Shown here: piece after piece, positions 10,280 through 20,603 of the stretch
Position numbering within the stretch: the first letter of the stretch is position 1
Layout of the letters: each line of letters opens with the position of its first letter
Assembly: GCF_029525575.1 (NCBI RefSeq)
Contig: NZ_JAPDIA010000003.1
Span: forward strand, 2,162,214-2,226,213
Length of the DNA stretch: 64,000 nucleotides
Origin: Cohnella rhizosphaerae
Lineage (GTDB): Bacteria > Bacillota > Bacilli > Paenibacillales > Paenibacillaceae
Reading direction: 5' to 3'
The notes under the pieces: generated by a model
Told to the model about the DNA's origin: nothing
Database searches by the model: none
What the model saw: only the letters and a program-made list of their open reading frames with translations
Program-made: the position numbers and the translations under genes

Positions 10280-11739
10280 GTGGAGGTTGTTTCATTGCCG
10301 CCCAATGCGCCAGTTCTTATGGAGGCTACTAGAGCAATTGGTTATTCAATTGAAACCGCTGTGGCCGATATTGTAGATAATAGCGTTACAGCGAACGCTA
10401 CACAGGTACATATCATGTTCTTTCCAGTCGGAAATCCATATGTTGCAATTATGGATAATGGGGATGGCATGAATAAGGATGAGATAAAGAATGCAATGCG
10501 GTATGGAAGCAAAAATCCGCTTGATGCGAGAGCACTTGGTGATTTGGGGAGGTTTGGATTAGGACTAAAGACCGCCTCGATGTCCCAATGTAGAAGGCTT
10601 ACTGTAATAAGCAAAAAATGTGATGAAATTATTGGCGCACAGTGGGACTTGGACTTTATTGAATCAACTAATGACTGGTCGTTAAAGCTCCTTAATTCAG
10701 ATGATGTTGCGGATATCCCACATATCGGACAGCTGAAAGAGAATAACACAGGAACATTGGTCGTATGGCAGGCTTTGGATCGCTTAAGTCTAGGAGAGCT
10801 TAACTTTGACCAAATAATGGGCAAATATATGGATCGCGTTAGGGAACATTTATCTTTGGTATTTCATCGCTACCTTTCTGGAGAACAGGGAATAAAGAAG
10901 GTTGAGATACTAATGAATAATGTTAGGCTTGAACCGATTGACCCTTTTTTTATCGGGTAGAAGTACCCAAGTAATGGCAGATGAGAGCATTTCGATTGAA
11001 GGACATAAGGTTATAGTAAGACCCTATACACTGCCCCACGTTTCCCAACTGTCCGAATCCGAAATCAACATGCTCGGAGGAAAAGACGGTCTAAGAAAGC
11101 TGCAGGGCTTCTATGTTTACCGCAACAAAAGATTGCTTGTCTGGGGAACCTGGTTTCGTTTAATGCGGCAGGGGGACTTGTCAAAACTTGCTAGAGTTCG
11201 TGTTGACATTCCTAATTCGTTAGACTACCTTTGGACACTTGATATAAAAAAAATCAAGCGCAGTTCCTCCTGAAGTTGTGCGTAAGAATCTGGCGGGAAT
11301 TATCAATAAAATATCCGAAAGCAGTAAAAGAACATGGGTTTTTAGAGGGAAGAAGGAAACGGATGACTCTAAAATACATGTGTGGAACCGCGTGAAATCT
11401 CGACAAGGAGGAGTATTCTACGAAATAAATCGCGATCACCCGTTGGTAGAGGCAGTCGGCTCAAGCGCTTCTTTGAATAAACAATTAGTTGAAAGATTGC
11501 TTTTGCAAATAGAAAGAAGCTTGCCTCTAAATCAGCTTTATATTGATCTGACTAATGATGAGCGTGTTGTAAATGAGAACGAAATCTCAAAATCGGATCT
11601 GTTAAGTCTATTGGAGCAACTGCTGGCTGGGTGTAGGAACTTGCAAGAAAAAGAAACAATGATTAAGAGGTTGGCAAGCACAGAACCTTTTAATCAACAA
11701 CCAGAATTATTGAGGGAATTAGTTCAGGAGGCTGAGTAG
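10280..11739 (+). CDS. GHKL (MutL/MORC-type) ATPase, first gene of the defence operon (two apparent frameshifts)
   Basis: GTG start at 10280 behind GGAAATGGGGG. The N-terminal domain is a HATPase_c_3/GHKL ATP-binding fold: N-box ADIVDNS (Asn34), Mg/ATP lid motif IMDNGDGM (Asp59, Gly61, Gly63) and GRFGLGLKTAS (residues 90-100). The residue four before the Asn is Asp30 rather than the usual catalytic Glu. The frame breaks at the T7 run near 10948 and the A8 run near 11249. Joined, it is about 487 aa and continues with an S5-like middle part (RKLQGFYVYRNKRLLVWGTW) and a C-terminal segment of unknown role. It ends one base before the Z1 gene. In related operons this ATPase probably acts as an ATP-driven clamp on DNA for the restriction machinery; that is inference. 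Confidence 0.82.
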
Positions 11740-11740
11740 A

Positions 11741-14470
11741 ATGTTAAGTCAAGCAGCGCAAATGCTCGAAAGGTTTATTTCCGTTGCAGTCAATACAAAG
11801 TATCCTGATGCTCCTCCGAGTGAGGATGAATTTATTGCCGAGGCTAATGCATTACGAGCGGCATTCCCCATACCCGATGAGGAATTTGAGCAAGTTGTAA
11901 GAAATCTTAAGGCCGCGTTAGTTATTACAATGGATGTTGGCGTATATATCTCCAATAGAAGTAGCGACCATCAATCATGGCTCCCTAGCCGTAGAGCAGG
12001 AATTGATTTTTACTATTGGAATCGGTTCAAACGTTATCTGGAAGATGTAAAAGGATGGAATACTCGTGTGACAGCAAATCTAGAGACCGTATCCAATGAT
12101 ATTGTGGACTTATTTGGCGATCCTCAAAGTAGCAAGCCGTGGCAGAGAAGAGGATTGGTTCTAGGCGACGTTCAATCGGGCAAGACCGTTAACTATACCG
12201 CTATCTGCAATAAGGCAGCGGATACAGGATACAAGGTCATCATTGTTCTGGCAGGGACTATGGAAAACTTGCGCATGCAAACACAGAAGCGTCTGGATAA
12301 GGAGTTCGCAGGCAGATTAAGCAAAGATCTATTGCGATTGAAGGGAAAACAAGAGGTTAAAAATGTATTTGATGGAGTAGGGAAACTAGACTCGACCAAA
12401 CGAATTTCTGCGTTTACATCAGTACTTTATGACTTTAACTCGAGTATTTTGAACAGCAATGATTTGACTTTAAAAAACATCAAAGAACCTGCGTTGTTCG
12501 TTGTGAAAAAGAATAAATCAGTATTGAAAAATCTTGAGAGCTGGCTTTATTCCAATAATGCAGATAATTCTGGAAAAATCGATTTGCCGTTGCTCCTTAT
12601 TGATGATGAAGCGGATAATGCATCAGTAAACACAAGAAAAGAAGAGGAAGATCCAACAGCGATCAATGCGGCAATCCGATCAATCCTAAATAGATTCTAT
12701 CAGGCAACTTACCTGGGGATTACAGCCACTCCATTCGCCAATATTTTTATCAATCCAGAAACAGAGGACGATATGGTGGGAGATGATCTTTTCCCAAGAG
12801 ATTTTATTTACGTTTTGTCTCCTCCTACGAACTATATTGGATCTAATGCAATGTTTGGAGAAGAAGCGAAATATGAGAAAAGCATAGTACAGATCAACAC
12901 TGAGGAGATCGAGTGTTTCTTTCCATTCAGGCATAAGAAAGATCTTGCAGTTGATGATCTGCCTCCAAGCTTGTATGAGGCGATGGGCTATTTTCTGTTA
13001 GCGAATGCAGTACGGGATGTTCGCGGTGATATTAAGGACCATCGGTCCATGCTCATCAATGTAAGTAGATTTACTGATGTTCAGGTAAAAATACGCGAAA
13101 ATATTATTGTATGGTTAGAACAGGTTAAGTCGGATGTTCGGAATTATGCTGCCTGGGAAGAAGAGCAAGCTCTTCAGATACGTTCACTGAATTTGCTGAA
13201 GCAAATTTGGGACAAGTATGGTTTGAAGGATAAAGCAGGGGTTTCATGGCGTATTTTACAGATGGAATATTTGCATAAGGCCATCTCCCCATTAGAAGTT
13301 CGTGCAGTCAACCAGAAAACAGGGGCTGCAAGCCTTAATTATGATACTCATGAAGAAAATGGGCTGAGAGTTATTGCGGTCGGAGGCAACAGCTTGTCTC
13401 GGGGATTGACACTAGAAGGCTTGTGCACAAGCTATTTTTATCGCAATTCCCAAATGTATGATACGTTGCTTCAAATGGCAAGATGGTTTGGCTACCGTCC
13501 GAATTATAGCGATCTGTTCAAAGTATGGATGTCTGCTGATGTAATTGATTGGTATGGATATATTACAGCGGCAGCAAATGAGCTGAAAGATGAAATAAGC
13601 AGAATGAACAAGCATGATCTTACGCCAAGAGATTTCGGTCTAAAAGTTCGACAAGATCCTAATTCTTTAATAGTAACTGCTCGGAATAAAATGAGAACGG
13701 CAACACATGTTAGTCGTCCAATTTCGGTAACGGGCAAATTGCTTGAAACGCCGCGGTTGAAATCCAAACCTGATGTGCTTGCAGCGAACGAACGTGCCTT
13801 TAAACTATTTGTAGCTAGCCTGGACAGCGCTGGTTCAAGGCGCGATATAGATCAAAACGGACTTATGTGGAGCGGAATCCATAAGGATCTCATTGTTGAG
13901 CTGCTATATAGTTTTGAAACACATCCTTGGCACATGTCATTCCAAGGAAAGGCGTTGGCCGAATACATTGAGAAGAATTCAGGTTTTATTGAATGGGATG
14001 TATTCATTCCATTCGGTTCCGATACAACGGAGTTCGAGCTAGAAGGTGCCAATGGCACTATTTCGCTGAAGAGAGAAAAACGCTACGTTGAAGAAGCCAA
14101 CGGCATGATTAAAGTCATGGGAACAAAGGTCAGAGTCGGGTCAGGCGGGTGTACAAAGGCAGGATTATCGAGCGATCAAATAAAAGCAGCTGAAATTAGT
14201 TTTCGACAGTTGAATCGTGATCGAAGAAATGTTCCAGATAGTGCTTACCTGATAGGTGATCGCAAGCCGCTATTAATGCTTCATGTGCTGAAGAGTACCC
14301 AAAAAGAAAATGAGCCAGCCAATCCTAAGATTCCAGAAACTCTTTACGCTATTGGTTTAGGGCTCCCAGGCAATGGACAGACCGAAGCGGCCTATTATGT
14401 TGTAAATATGGTTGAGGTAAGCAACTGGATGGATATCGATGACGATGAGGACGATGATAATGTTGTCTAA
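11741..14470 (+). CDS. Z1-domain P-loop NTPase
   Basis: 909 aa, intact frame, with GGAGG inside the end of the preceding gene. Helicase-like motifs: Walker A GDVQSGKT (Lys148), Walker B LLLIDDEADNAS (Glu290), a motif III-like block GITATPFANIF, and the Z1 hallmark GNSLSRGLTLEGL followed by QMARWFGYR. These identify the Z1 family, a superfamily-2-like ATPase that occurs in restriction and phage-defence neighbourhoods. The final residues are strongly acidic (DIDDDEDDDN). Its stop overlaps the start of the next gene (ATGTTGTCTAA), implying translational coupling. Probable role: ATP-dependent remodelling or translocation on DNA during restriction. Confidence 0.9.
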   Translation: MLSQAAQMLERFISVAVNTKYPDAPPSEDEFIAEANALRAAFPIPDEEFEQVVRNLKAALVITMDVGVYISNRSSDHQSWLPSRRAGIDFYYWNRFKRYLEDVKGWNTRVTANLETVSNDIVDLFGDPQSSKPWQRRGLVLGDVQSGKTVNYTAICNKAADTGYKVIIVLAGTMENLRMQTQKRLDKEFAGRLSKDLLRLKGKQEVKNVFDGVGKLDSTKRISAFTSVLYDFNSSILNSNDLTLKNIKEPALFVVKKNKSVLKNLESWLYSNNADNSGKIDLPLLLIDDEADNASVNTRKEEEDPTAINAAIRSILNRFYQATYLGITATPFANIFINPETEDDMVGDDLFPRDFIYVLSPPTNYIGSNAMFGEEAKYEKSIVQINTEEIECFFPFRHKKDLAVDDLPPSLYEAMGYFLLANAVRDVRGDIKDHRSMLINVSRFTDVQVKIRENIIVWLEQVKSDVRNYAAWEEEQALQIRSLNLLKQIWDKYGLKDKAGVSWRILQMEYLHKAISPLEVRAVNQKTGAASLNYDTHEENGLRVIAVGGNSLSRGLTLEGLCTSYFYRNSQMYDTLLQMARWFGYRPNYSDLFKVWMSADVIDWYGYITAAANELKDEISRMNKHDLTPRDFGLKVRQDPNSLIVTARNKMRTATHVSRPISVTGKLLETPRLKSKPDVLAANERAFKLFVASLDSAGSRRDIDQNGLMWSGIHKDLIVELLYSFETHPWHMSFQGKALAEYIEKNSGFIEWDVFIPFGSDTTEFELEGANGTISLKREKRYVEEANGMIKVMGTKVRVGSGGCTKAGLSSDQIKAAEISFRQLNRDRRNVPDSAYLIGDRKPLLMLHVLKSTQKENEPANPKIPETLYAIGLGLPGNGQTEAAYYVVNMVEVSNWMDIDDDEDDDNVV

Positions 14471-15392
14471 TGAAATGCTTCTAGAAAAATGGGATAAGCT
14501 TTCACACCATAATAGCGGATATGTCAGAATAGATGGAACTCATCCTCTTGATTGGCATATCGGATATGAAGACATTAGTCAAAAATCTCTTCTATTATTA
14601 TGTGATGATGAGCCAGAATCGGTGCCATCTTCCAAGTCAATCTTGTCCTCATTCGGACAACGTGGAGACGGAAAATGGGCAATAGCATTCCGACTAGTAC
14701 GAAATGAAAATGAAGAAGTATTCATACGACTATGTTGCGATTTGATAGAGTCATCAAGGACTCAAGCAAACTCTAGGCACGGTATTCAATATGCAATAAA
14801 GCGTTATAAACAGTGGTCTAAGTTGATGGAACAACAGAAGAATGGATTGTTGAGCGAGTCAGATAGGAAAGGCTTGTTAGGAGAAATTATTCACTTGCAG
14901 CAATGCATGGCACAAGGAACATCTCAACAAGAAGCTGTAACATGTTGGATGGGACCTGAAGGTGCAGATCAGGATTTTATCTTTTCGACCATCTGGCATG
15001 AAGTAAAAGCGACAGGTATAGGTTCAAAAACTGTTTCTATCTCATCGCTGGAGCAGTTAAATGTAGCTTTTCCTGGGTTGTTGGTATTGTATTTTGTTGA
15101 TAAAACAGCGCCTAATGAAAATGCTTCATTTACTCTTCTGAGCAAAATGGCAGAGATTCGAGATGCTTTGAAGAACAATCAAACGGCATTGAACTTATTC
15201 AATGAAAAATTGCTTCGCCGAGGATTTATTGATGTGAAAGAGTACGAAGACTACTGGTATCGATTGAGCGGGACGCAAAGATATAAAGTGGACAACACCT
15301 TTCCCAAATTAATAAACAGCAACGTCCCTTCCCAAATTGCATCAGCAGGCTATGAAATAAGTTTAAACGCTATAGAAAGCTGGAGAGTCTAG
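14460..15392 (+). CDS. PD-(D/E)XK motif protein (DUF4420-like), restriction component
   Basis: 310 aa from the ATG at 14460, chosen over an upstream in-frame ATG because GAGG precedes it and it overlaps the Z1 stop by 11 bases. The nuclease-fold core is visible: a Glu helix (GLLGEIIHLQQCM), then GADQDFIFSTIWHEVKAT, i.e. D...ExK with Asp and Glu-Val-Lys in the usual spacing, and then SISSLEQLN. This matches the PD-(D/E)XK motif protein family that accompanies Z1 proteins. It is the likely DNA-cleaving partner. The next gene begins 15 bases downstream. Confidence 0.82.
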   Translation: MLSNEMLLEKWDKLSHHNSGYVRIDGTHPLDWHIGYEDISQKSLLLLCDDEPESVPSSKSILSSFGQRGDGKWAIAFRLVRNENEEVFIRLCCDLIESSRTQANSRHGIQYAIKRYKQWSKLMEQQKNGLLSESDRKGLLGEIIHLQQCMAQGTSQQEAVTCWMGPEGADQDFIFSTIWHEVKATGIGSKTVSISSLEQLNVAFPGLLVLYFVDKTAPNENASFTLLSKMAEIRDALKNNQTALNLFNEKLLRRGFIDVKEYEDYWYRLSGTQRYKVDNTFPKLINSNVPSQIASAGYEISLNAIESWRV

Positions 15393-15406
15393 TATGGAGG
15401 CGTCAT

Positions 15407-17486
15407 ATGGAGCTGCAGGAATTTAGAAAAGAGCTTATAGAAGATGTTCGTTCGACTGCTGCAGCCTATGGTGAAGGTTCCAGCGCTGCATTTGTTGGAA
15501 TTTTCTCAAACTACCTTGTAAACGCGGAAGTGCTTCCAGATTTCGAGGCTACCTTTTATCTGGGGGCAGGCTTGCGTAACAGAAAGATACGGATCGATGG
15601 CTATGCTCTGGACGAATTTGATTATACGATGAATCTTATTATTGCAGATTTTCAAGGAGAGAATGCCGAGAGAACGCTTACCAAATCAGAGGCAGAGCAA
15701 ATATTTGAATGGCCGATACGATTTGTTGATGAAACTTTCAATAATAATCTCCATAAAAAAAATAGAGATCAGCAGTGCTGCTGCGGATTTAACTGATATA
15801 TTGATGACTAATAAAGAACGGATTAGGAAGTATCGTGTTTTGCTATTCACTGATGGGTTTATGAGTGGTCGAATTGAGAGTTTTCCAGTTAAAGAATTTG
15901 CAGGGGTTAATATAGAGTTTCAAATCTGGGATGTAGAGCGGCTCTTCAAAATGTTCTTGGCTGAGTCAGGTCGCGAGAATATTGAAATAGACTTCACTCA
16001 ATACACTCCATATGGAATCCCGTGCCTTGATGCAAGTGGCTTCGGAGATAATTCCTACCGTTGTTATTTGTGCGTGGTTCCAGGTTCTGCTGTTGCGGAT
16101 GTATACGATCGTTTCGGTGCTCAATTGCTTGAAGGAAATGTGCGTTCATTTCTAAGCACCAAGGTTGCCGTAAACAAGAAAATACGAGAAACCATACTGG
16201 GTTCTCCTAAGATGTTCTTTGCATTCAACAACGGAATTGCAGCTACGGCAGTTGATGTAGTAATCAAGGAGAGGCCAGAAGGGAAATTCATAACATCTGT
16301 AAAGGATTTTCAGATTATCAACGGAGGACAGACAACGGCCTCATTATCCAATGCCCGCTATAAGGATAATGCCAGCCTTAGCGAAATCAGCGTTCAAATG
16401 AAATTGACTGAGATTGACGCCGATTTGGATGCGACTCACATACTCATGCAAAAAATTTCGAGATCGTCAAATAGCCAGAATAAAGTAAGTGATGCCGACT
16501 TCTTTTCAACTCATCCATTTCACATTCGAATTGAACAGATTTCGAGGAGGTTGTTTGCACCTGCAACAGGAGGTGCACAGCATGATACGCGCTGGTTTTA
16601 TGAACGTGCTAGGGGTCAGTACCTTCAAGCTCAAATGCGTATGACCAAATCTGAACGCAACCGCTTTCTGACACAAAATCCAAAACATCAGCTCATTTCG
16701 AAGACTGATTTGGCGAAGGCCCGCAATACTTGGCGGGGGTTGCCTCACACTGTAAGCAAAGGCGCTCAATCCAATTTCAGTGAGTTCGCAGAATGGATAG
16801 ATGATGCTTGGTCGATTTCGGATGAGGCATTCAATGAACGATTTTTTCAAGAATCTATTTCTCTCTTTATTCTTTTTAAACATGTTGAAAAGCTGGTTAC
16901 GTACCAAATATGGTATGAGCAAGGTTATCGGGCTAATATTGTAACGTATTCAATCGCTTTGTTGGCCCACTTGCTTAAGAGTCAATACCCCCATCACACT
17001 TTGGACCTGCAAATAATTTGGAATAAACAAGATGTTCCCGAGGTGCTTGCTAATCAATTAAGCAAGCTGGCGAAAGCAGTGTTGGATTCGATTACCGATC
17101 CGACTAGGGCAGTAGCCAACGTAACACAGTGGTGTAAACGAGAGGCATGTTGGCTCAGAGTCAAGTCATTGGACATTACTCTCGATGCTGAAATTGAATC
17201 GGTTCTAATTGATACAAGCGATGCAAAAACGGAAGCTCGAAGAGCACGCAAGGATCAAAAGTTGATAAGCGGAATTGAAGCTCAAGCCAAAGTGGTCAAT
17301 TATGGATCGGAATATTGGAGAAGGGTGCAATCATTTGTTGCCGAAAAGAAAATACCTTACCATACGGAAGCAGAATCTTTAAAAATTGCTTGCAATATGC
17401 CCGCGAAGCTGCCAAACTCGGTACATAGCCAGAAGTTGCTTTCTTTGCTTAAAAAGGCGGTATCGGAAGGCTGGAAAGAGGACTGA
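15407..17486 (+). CDS. AIPR family (abortive infection phage resistance) protein (one apparent frameshift)
   Basis: ATG at 15407 behind TGGAGG. The first frame runs to the A8 run near 15755; the second continues with EISSAAADLTDILMTNKERI to 17486, giving about 693 aa, normal for AIPR. Hallmarks are MFFAFNNGIAATA and DFQIINGGQTTASLSNARYK in the middle domain, followed by a long helical C-terminus. AIPR proteins were named from plasmid-borne lactococcal abortive infection and recur beside Z1 and restriction genes. Their biochemical role is uncertain; the N-terminal part (IDGYALDEFDYTMNLIIADF) could carry a degenerate restriction fold. The methyltransferase gene follows after 16 bases. Confidence 0.83.
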
Positions 17487-17502
17487 AGAGAGGTGCATCA
17501 AA

Positions 17503-19225
17503 GTGTATAGACTGCTGGATCTGTTTGCAGGCGCGGGTGGCATGAGTCTTGGTTTCATGCAAACAGGCAAATATAATGTTGCTGTCGCAGTTGAAAAGAA
17601 TGAAAATGCAAAAGCAACTTATAGACGCAACCATCAACATACAAAAGTACTTAGCGATATTTTGGATATAACGGATTATGCCTCTTTTACACGCGAAAAT
17701 GGATATTTTGACGTTATTATAGGTGGGCCGCCTTGCCAGGGGTTTTCAAATGCCAATCGGCAACGCAATCATATCATTAGTCAAAATAATAGCTTAGTTA
17801 AGAAATATGTTGAAATTATTCTCAATTTAAATCCAAAGGCTTTTGTTATGGAAAACGTTCGTATGTTGAAATCGGATATTCATCGGTTTTATTGTGCATG
17901 TAGTGATGGTGTTGAATTTGAGCAATTGGGAATAGATACTCGAAGTGAGACAATCATTCTATTAGAAGAAGAAAGCCCCGTTGCAGACTTGGACGATTAC
18001 TTATTTGATAAAGCTACCCTTGAAGAGTTGATACTTCCTGATAAAGAATTCTACGCTTTAAGAATGATGCATAAAAATTCCTTCAAGCCAGAGTCGCGTC
18101 AAAAAATGCTCAAAGAAAAGGCAAAACAATGTATTAAATACATTGCAGGTATGCCCCAAAGAAGTTCAATGGTATCTAGAGAATATATTAAATTCGAACA
18201 GGATTCACTAAATGTCTTTATTAATTATGTTGGTGAAAGAATCACTTTTGAGGAAGCAGTTCCTACTATGACAGATTATCTCAATGTTCAGCGTCTGATG
18301 ATGCGTGCTAAAGAGTTGCTGGATAGTGATATTGCAGTGAGTGAATTAAAAAAAAGACCACAGAGGTTTGTATGTCGAAGCAACATCATATTCGGTAATT
18401 GATTATATATTGAAAAGGTTGGGCAAGGCATATTTCATAGATGATGGCGTGCTTAATTCCGCATGGTACGGGGCGCCTCAATTACGAGAAAGATATATTG
18501 CATTTGGGCTGAGAAAAGACTTAAACGTTCAACCTAAATTGCCAACTCGGGTATATCAAGAATCGGAATATCGAACTGTGCATGATGCAATTCAAGACTT
18601 GGAAGCCGTTGCTCCTGTATTTGAAATAGGGGCTCCTCCGCTTCCTTTGCCCGGTGAATTTAAGGTTACAACGCTGACAGAACAATTGAGAAATGCCTCT
18701 GAATTAGTTAACCATATTACAACTGAAACAAGGGAAACAGCCAAGAAACGCTTTGAAGCGCTGGAACCAGGCCAAAACTTTCATGATCTTGATCGCAGTT
18801 TAATCGAAGACACGTACACTCGCCCAGAGCGCACTCAGAATTCAATTTATTTAAGGCTTGAATACCAAAAACCCAGTGGAACAGTTACGAACGTTCGCAA
18901 ATCTATGTGGATTCATCCTAAAATACCTCGGGCGATAAGCATTCGCGAAGCGGCGAGACTTCAAACATTTCCAGATAACTTTGAATTTATTGGAACAAAG
19001 GACTCGCAATACCAGCAAGTAGGCAATGCTGTGCCGCCAATGATGGCTAAAGCAATAGCAGAAAAACTTGCAGATTTGTTGGATTCGTGCAATACACCAC
19101 CCGAAGTTCAGGGAGGTCTTTCCGATGACGGATTCACTGACTCCAGAACAGAGAAGCAAAATGATGTCGAAAATAAAGGCCAAGAACACAGTGCCAGAAA
19201 TGATCGTCAGGAAGTATCTGCATAG
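17503..19225 (+). CDS. DNA (cytosine-5) methyltransferase with a large central insertion (one apparent frameshift)
   Basis: GTG start at 17503 with GAAGAGAGGTG eight bases upstream; the open frame extends further 5' into AIPR but with non-conserved sequence. Motifs: I DLFAGAGGMSLGF (SAM binding), IV GGPPCQGFS with the catalytic Cys, VI FVMENVRML, VIII GAPQLRERYIAFGLR, IX/X IREAARLQTFPDNFEFIG and QVGNAVPPMMAKAIA. Between VI and VIII there are roughly 200 residues, several times the usual gap, and this part has no recognisable domain. The frame breaks in the A-run near 18350-18357; the repaired sequence reads KKTTEVYVEATSYSVIDYIL. Joined length is about 574 aa. It likely protects host DNA from the operon's nuclease. 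Its 3' end overlaps vsr by about 100 bases. Confidence 0.88.
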
Positions 19226-19551
19226 CAAAGGTTTTAGGTTTAGGTTACACGACAAAAAAAATGCCTGGAAAGCCTGATATCGTTTTGCCAAAATTTAAGA
19301 CTGTGATCTTTGTTCACGGTTGTTTCTGGCACGCACATGGAGGCTGTAAATATTATCGTGCACCTAAATCCAATACAGATTACTGGATGCAAAAGATAGA
19401 GAAGAATATCACCCGCGACAATGAACATCAAAAGCTTCTTAAAAAAATGAATTGGAATATAATTGTTGTTTGGGAATGTGAGCTAAGAAGTGATGCAACA
19501 GGAAGGTGTTCAGATCTAATTGAGCAAATTGTAAAGAAGGTCAATCAGTGA
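19125..19551 (+). CDS. vsr: Very short patch repair endonuclease Vsr (one apparent frameshift)
   Basis: ATG at 19125 with GGGAGG nine bases upstream. Nicks 5' of T in T:G mismatches arising from deaminated 5-methylcytosine. Family motifs: LTPEQRSKMMSKIKAKNTVP, FRFRLHDKKMPGKPDIVLPK (catalytic Asp in KPDIV), FVHGCFWHAHGGCKYYRAPK (zinc and active-site His/Cys), then NIIVVWECEL. The frame breaks in the A8 run at 19254-19261; the joined length of about 142 aa is normal. It overlaps the methyltransferase in another frame by about 100 bases, a longer version of the dcm-vsr overlap known from E. coli, so the pair is probably cotranslated. Confidence 0.9.
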
Positions 19552-19572
19552 ATTAATTGATGGGGACATGAT

Positions 19573-20341
19573 ATGATGAGATATATAGAATACTACGGCG
19601 ATGACAGACTACGGCATAAAGTCGTCTATAAGAGGAAATCATATTCCGAGTGTATTTATTGTGGAAAAGAGGCCAAATCACGCGAACATGTCCCCTCAAA
19701 AGTGTTTCTTTCAAGACCTTATCCAGAAAACTTAGCAATTGTTCCAGCTTGTTCTGAGTGCAACAACTCTTTTTCAGCTGATGAGCTTTTTCTATCTATA
19801 TTAATTGAAAAACTAAAAAGTTGTTTTTTTTGGTGATGAGTATGTTTTTTCGAAAGAAGTGGACGCAAGAATTAATGAAAACAAACATTTGGTAAGTATT
19901 ATTGATGAGGCGATTGAGAAAAGCCATCTAGATATGTTCAATGAGAAAATATCAAGAATCATAGCTAAATTGGCTGTTGGCCATTCTGTCTATGAACTTT
20001 CAGAAGGATATTGTATCGTTGATAAAATAATTGAATTCTCGTTTTTAAACAATATGACCAATGAAGAAATAGAAGAGTTTACCCTCCCATTTAATCTAAA
20101 TGACCAGCTCCTTCCAGAAGTGGGGAGCAGGGCGTTTGAAAGAATTCAATTTCTAGAAATCAATTTGACTGCCAAACACAATTCTGAGCAGCAAATAATT
20201 GTTCCATTGATTCTACTAGACTGGGTAGATGTTCAGGATAATAAATATCTATATACATGTTATAGGTTTGGTGATGAAACTCTGGTTAAAATGATAATAA
20301 ATGATTTTTTATATTCAAAGGCGGTACTTAAAGTAGAATAA
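19573..20341 (+). CDS. HNH-like zinc nuclease-fold protein (one apparent frameshift)
   Basis: Starts 21 bases after vsr, so probably in the same operon. The N-terminus has a CxxC...CxxC HNH-like module: CIYCGKEAKSREHVPSKVFL then LAIVPACSECNNSFSADE, where His of REHVPSK would be the HNH histidine. The frame breaks in a T8 run near 19822-19829; the repaired frame reads SCFFGDEYVFSKEVDARI and runs to 20341, about 256 aa. The C-terminal part is mostly helical and unrecognised. HNH proteins of this size are often restriction or homing nucleases. Whether this is a second effector of the operon is inference. Confidence 0.65.
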
Positions 20342-20603
20342 CTTAGTCTTCAATGGAGAGGCAATGTCTCCCTTCCTTTGTGATCTTGTTGTCCTATCTA
20401 TGTTATATTGAACAGTGCAGTGAGTAATTAATAAAGGAGAGTCGAAATATAGATTAAAGCGTCGATGCAAATGCTTATAAGAGCTTAAGTGCATCATGTA
20501 TTTAATATTTGAAGCATTGCCCAGAGAAAAGGAGCTTGCATGACTAAAAGAACAATCAAATGTATTTTTCTCTTGATAAGTTCTGGTGGCTGGGAGGATG
20601 AAA

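Noticed and set aside
10280..20341. Possible BREX or DISARM system
   Set aside because: No PglZ, BrxC, BrxL, or DrmA/B-like proteins; the Z1/AIPR/GHKL set is a different type.
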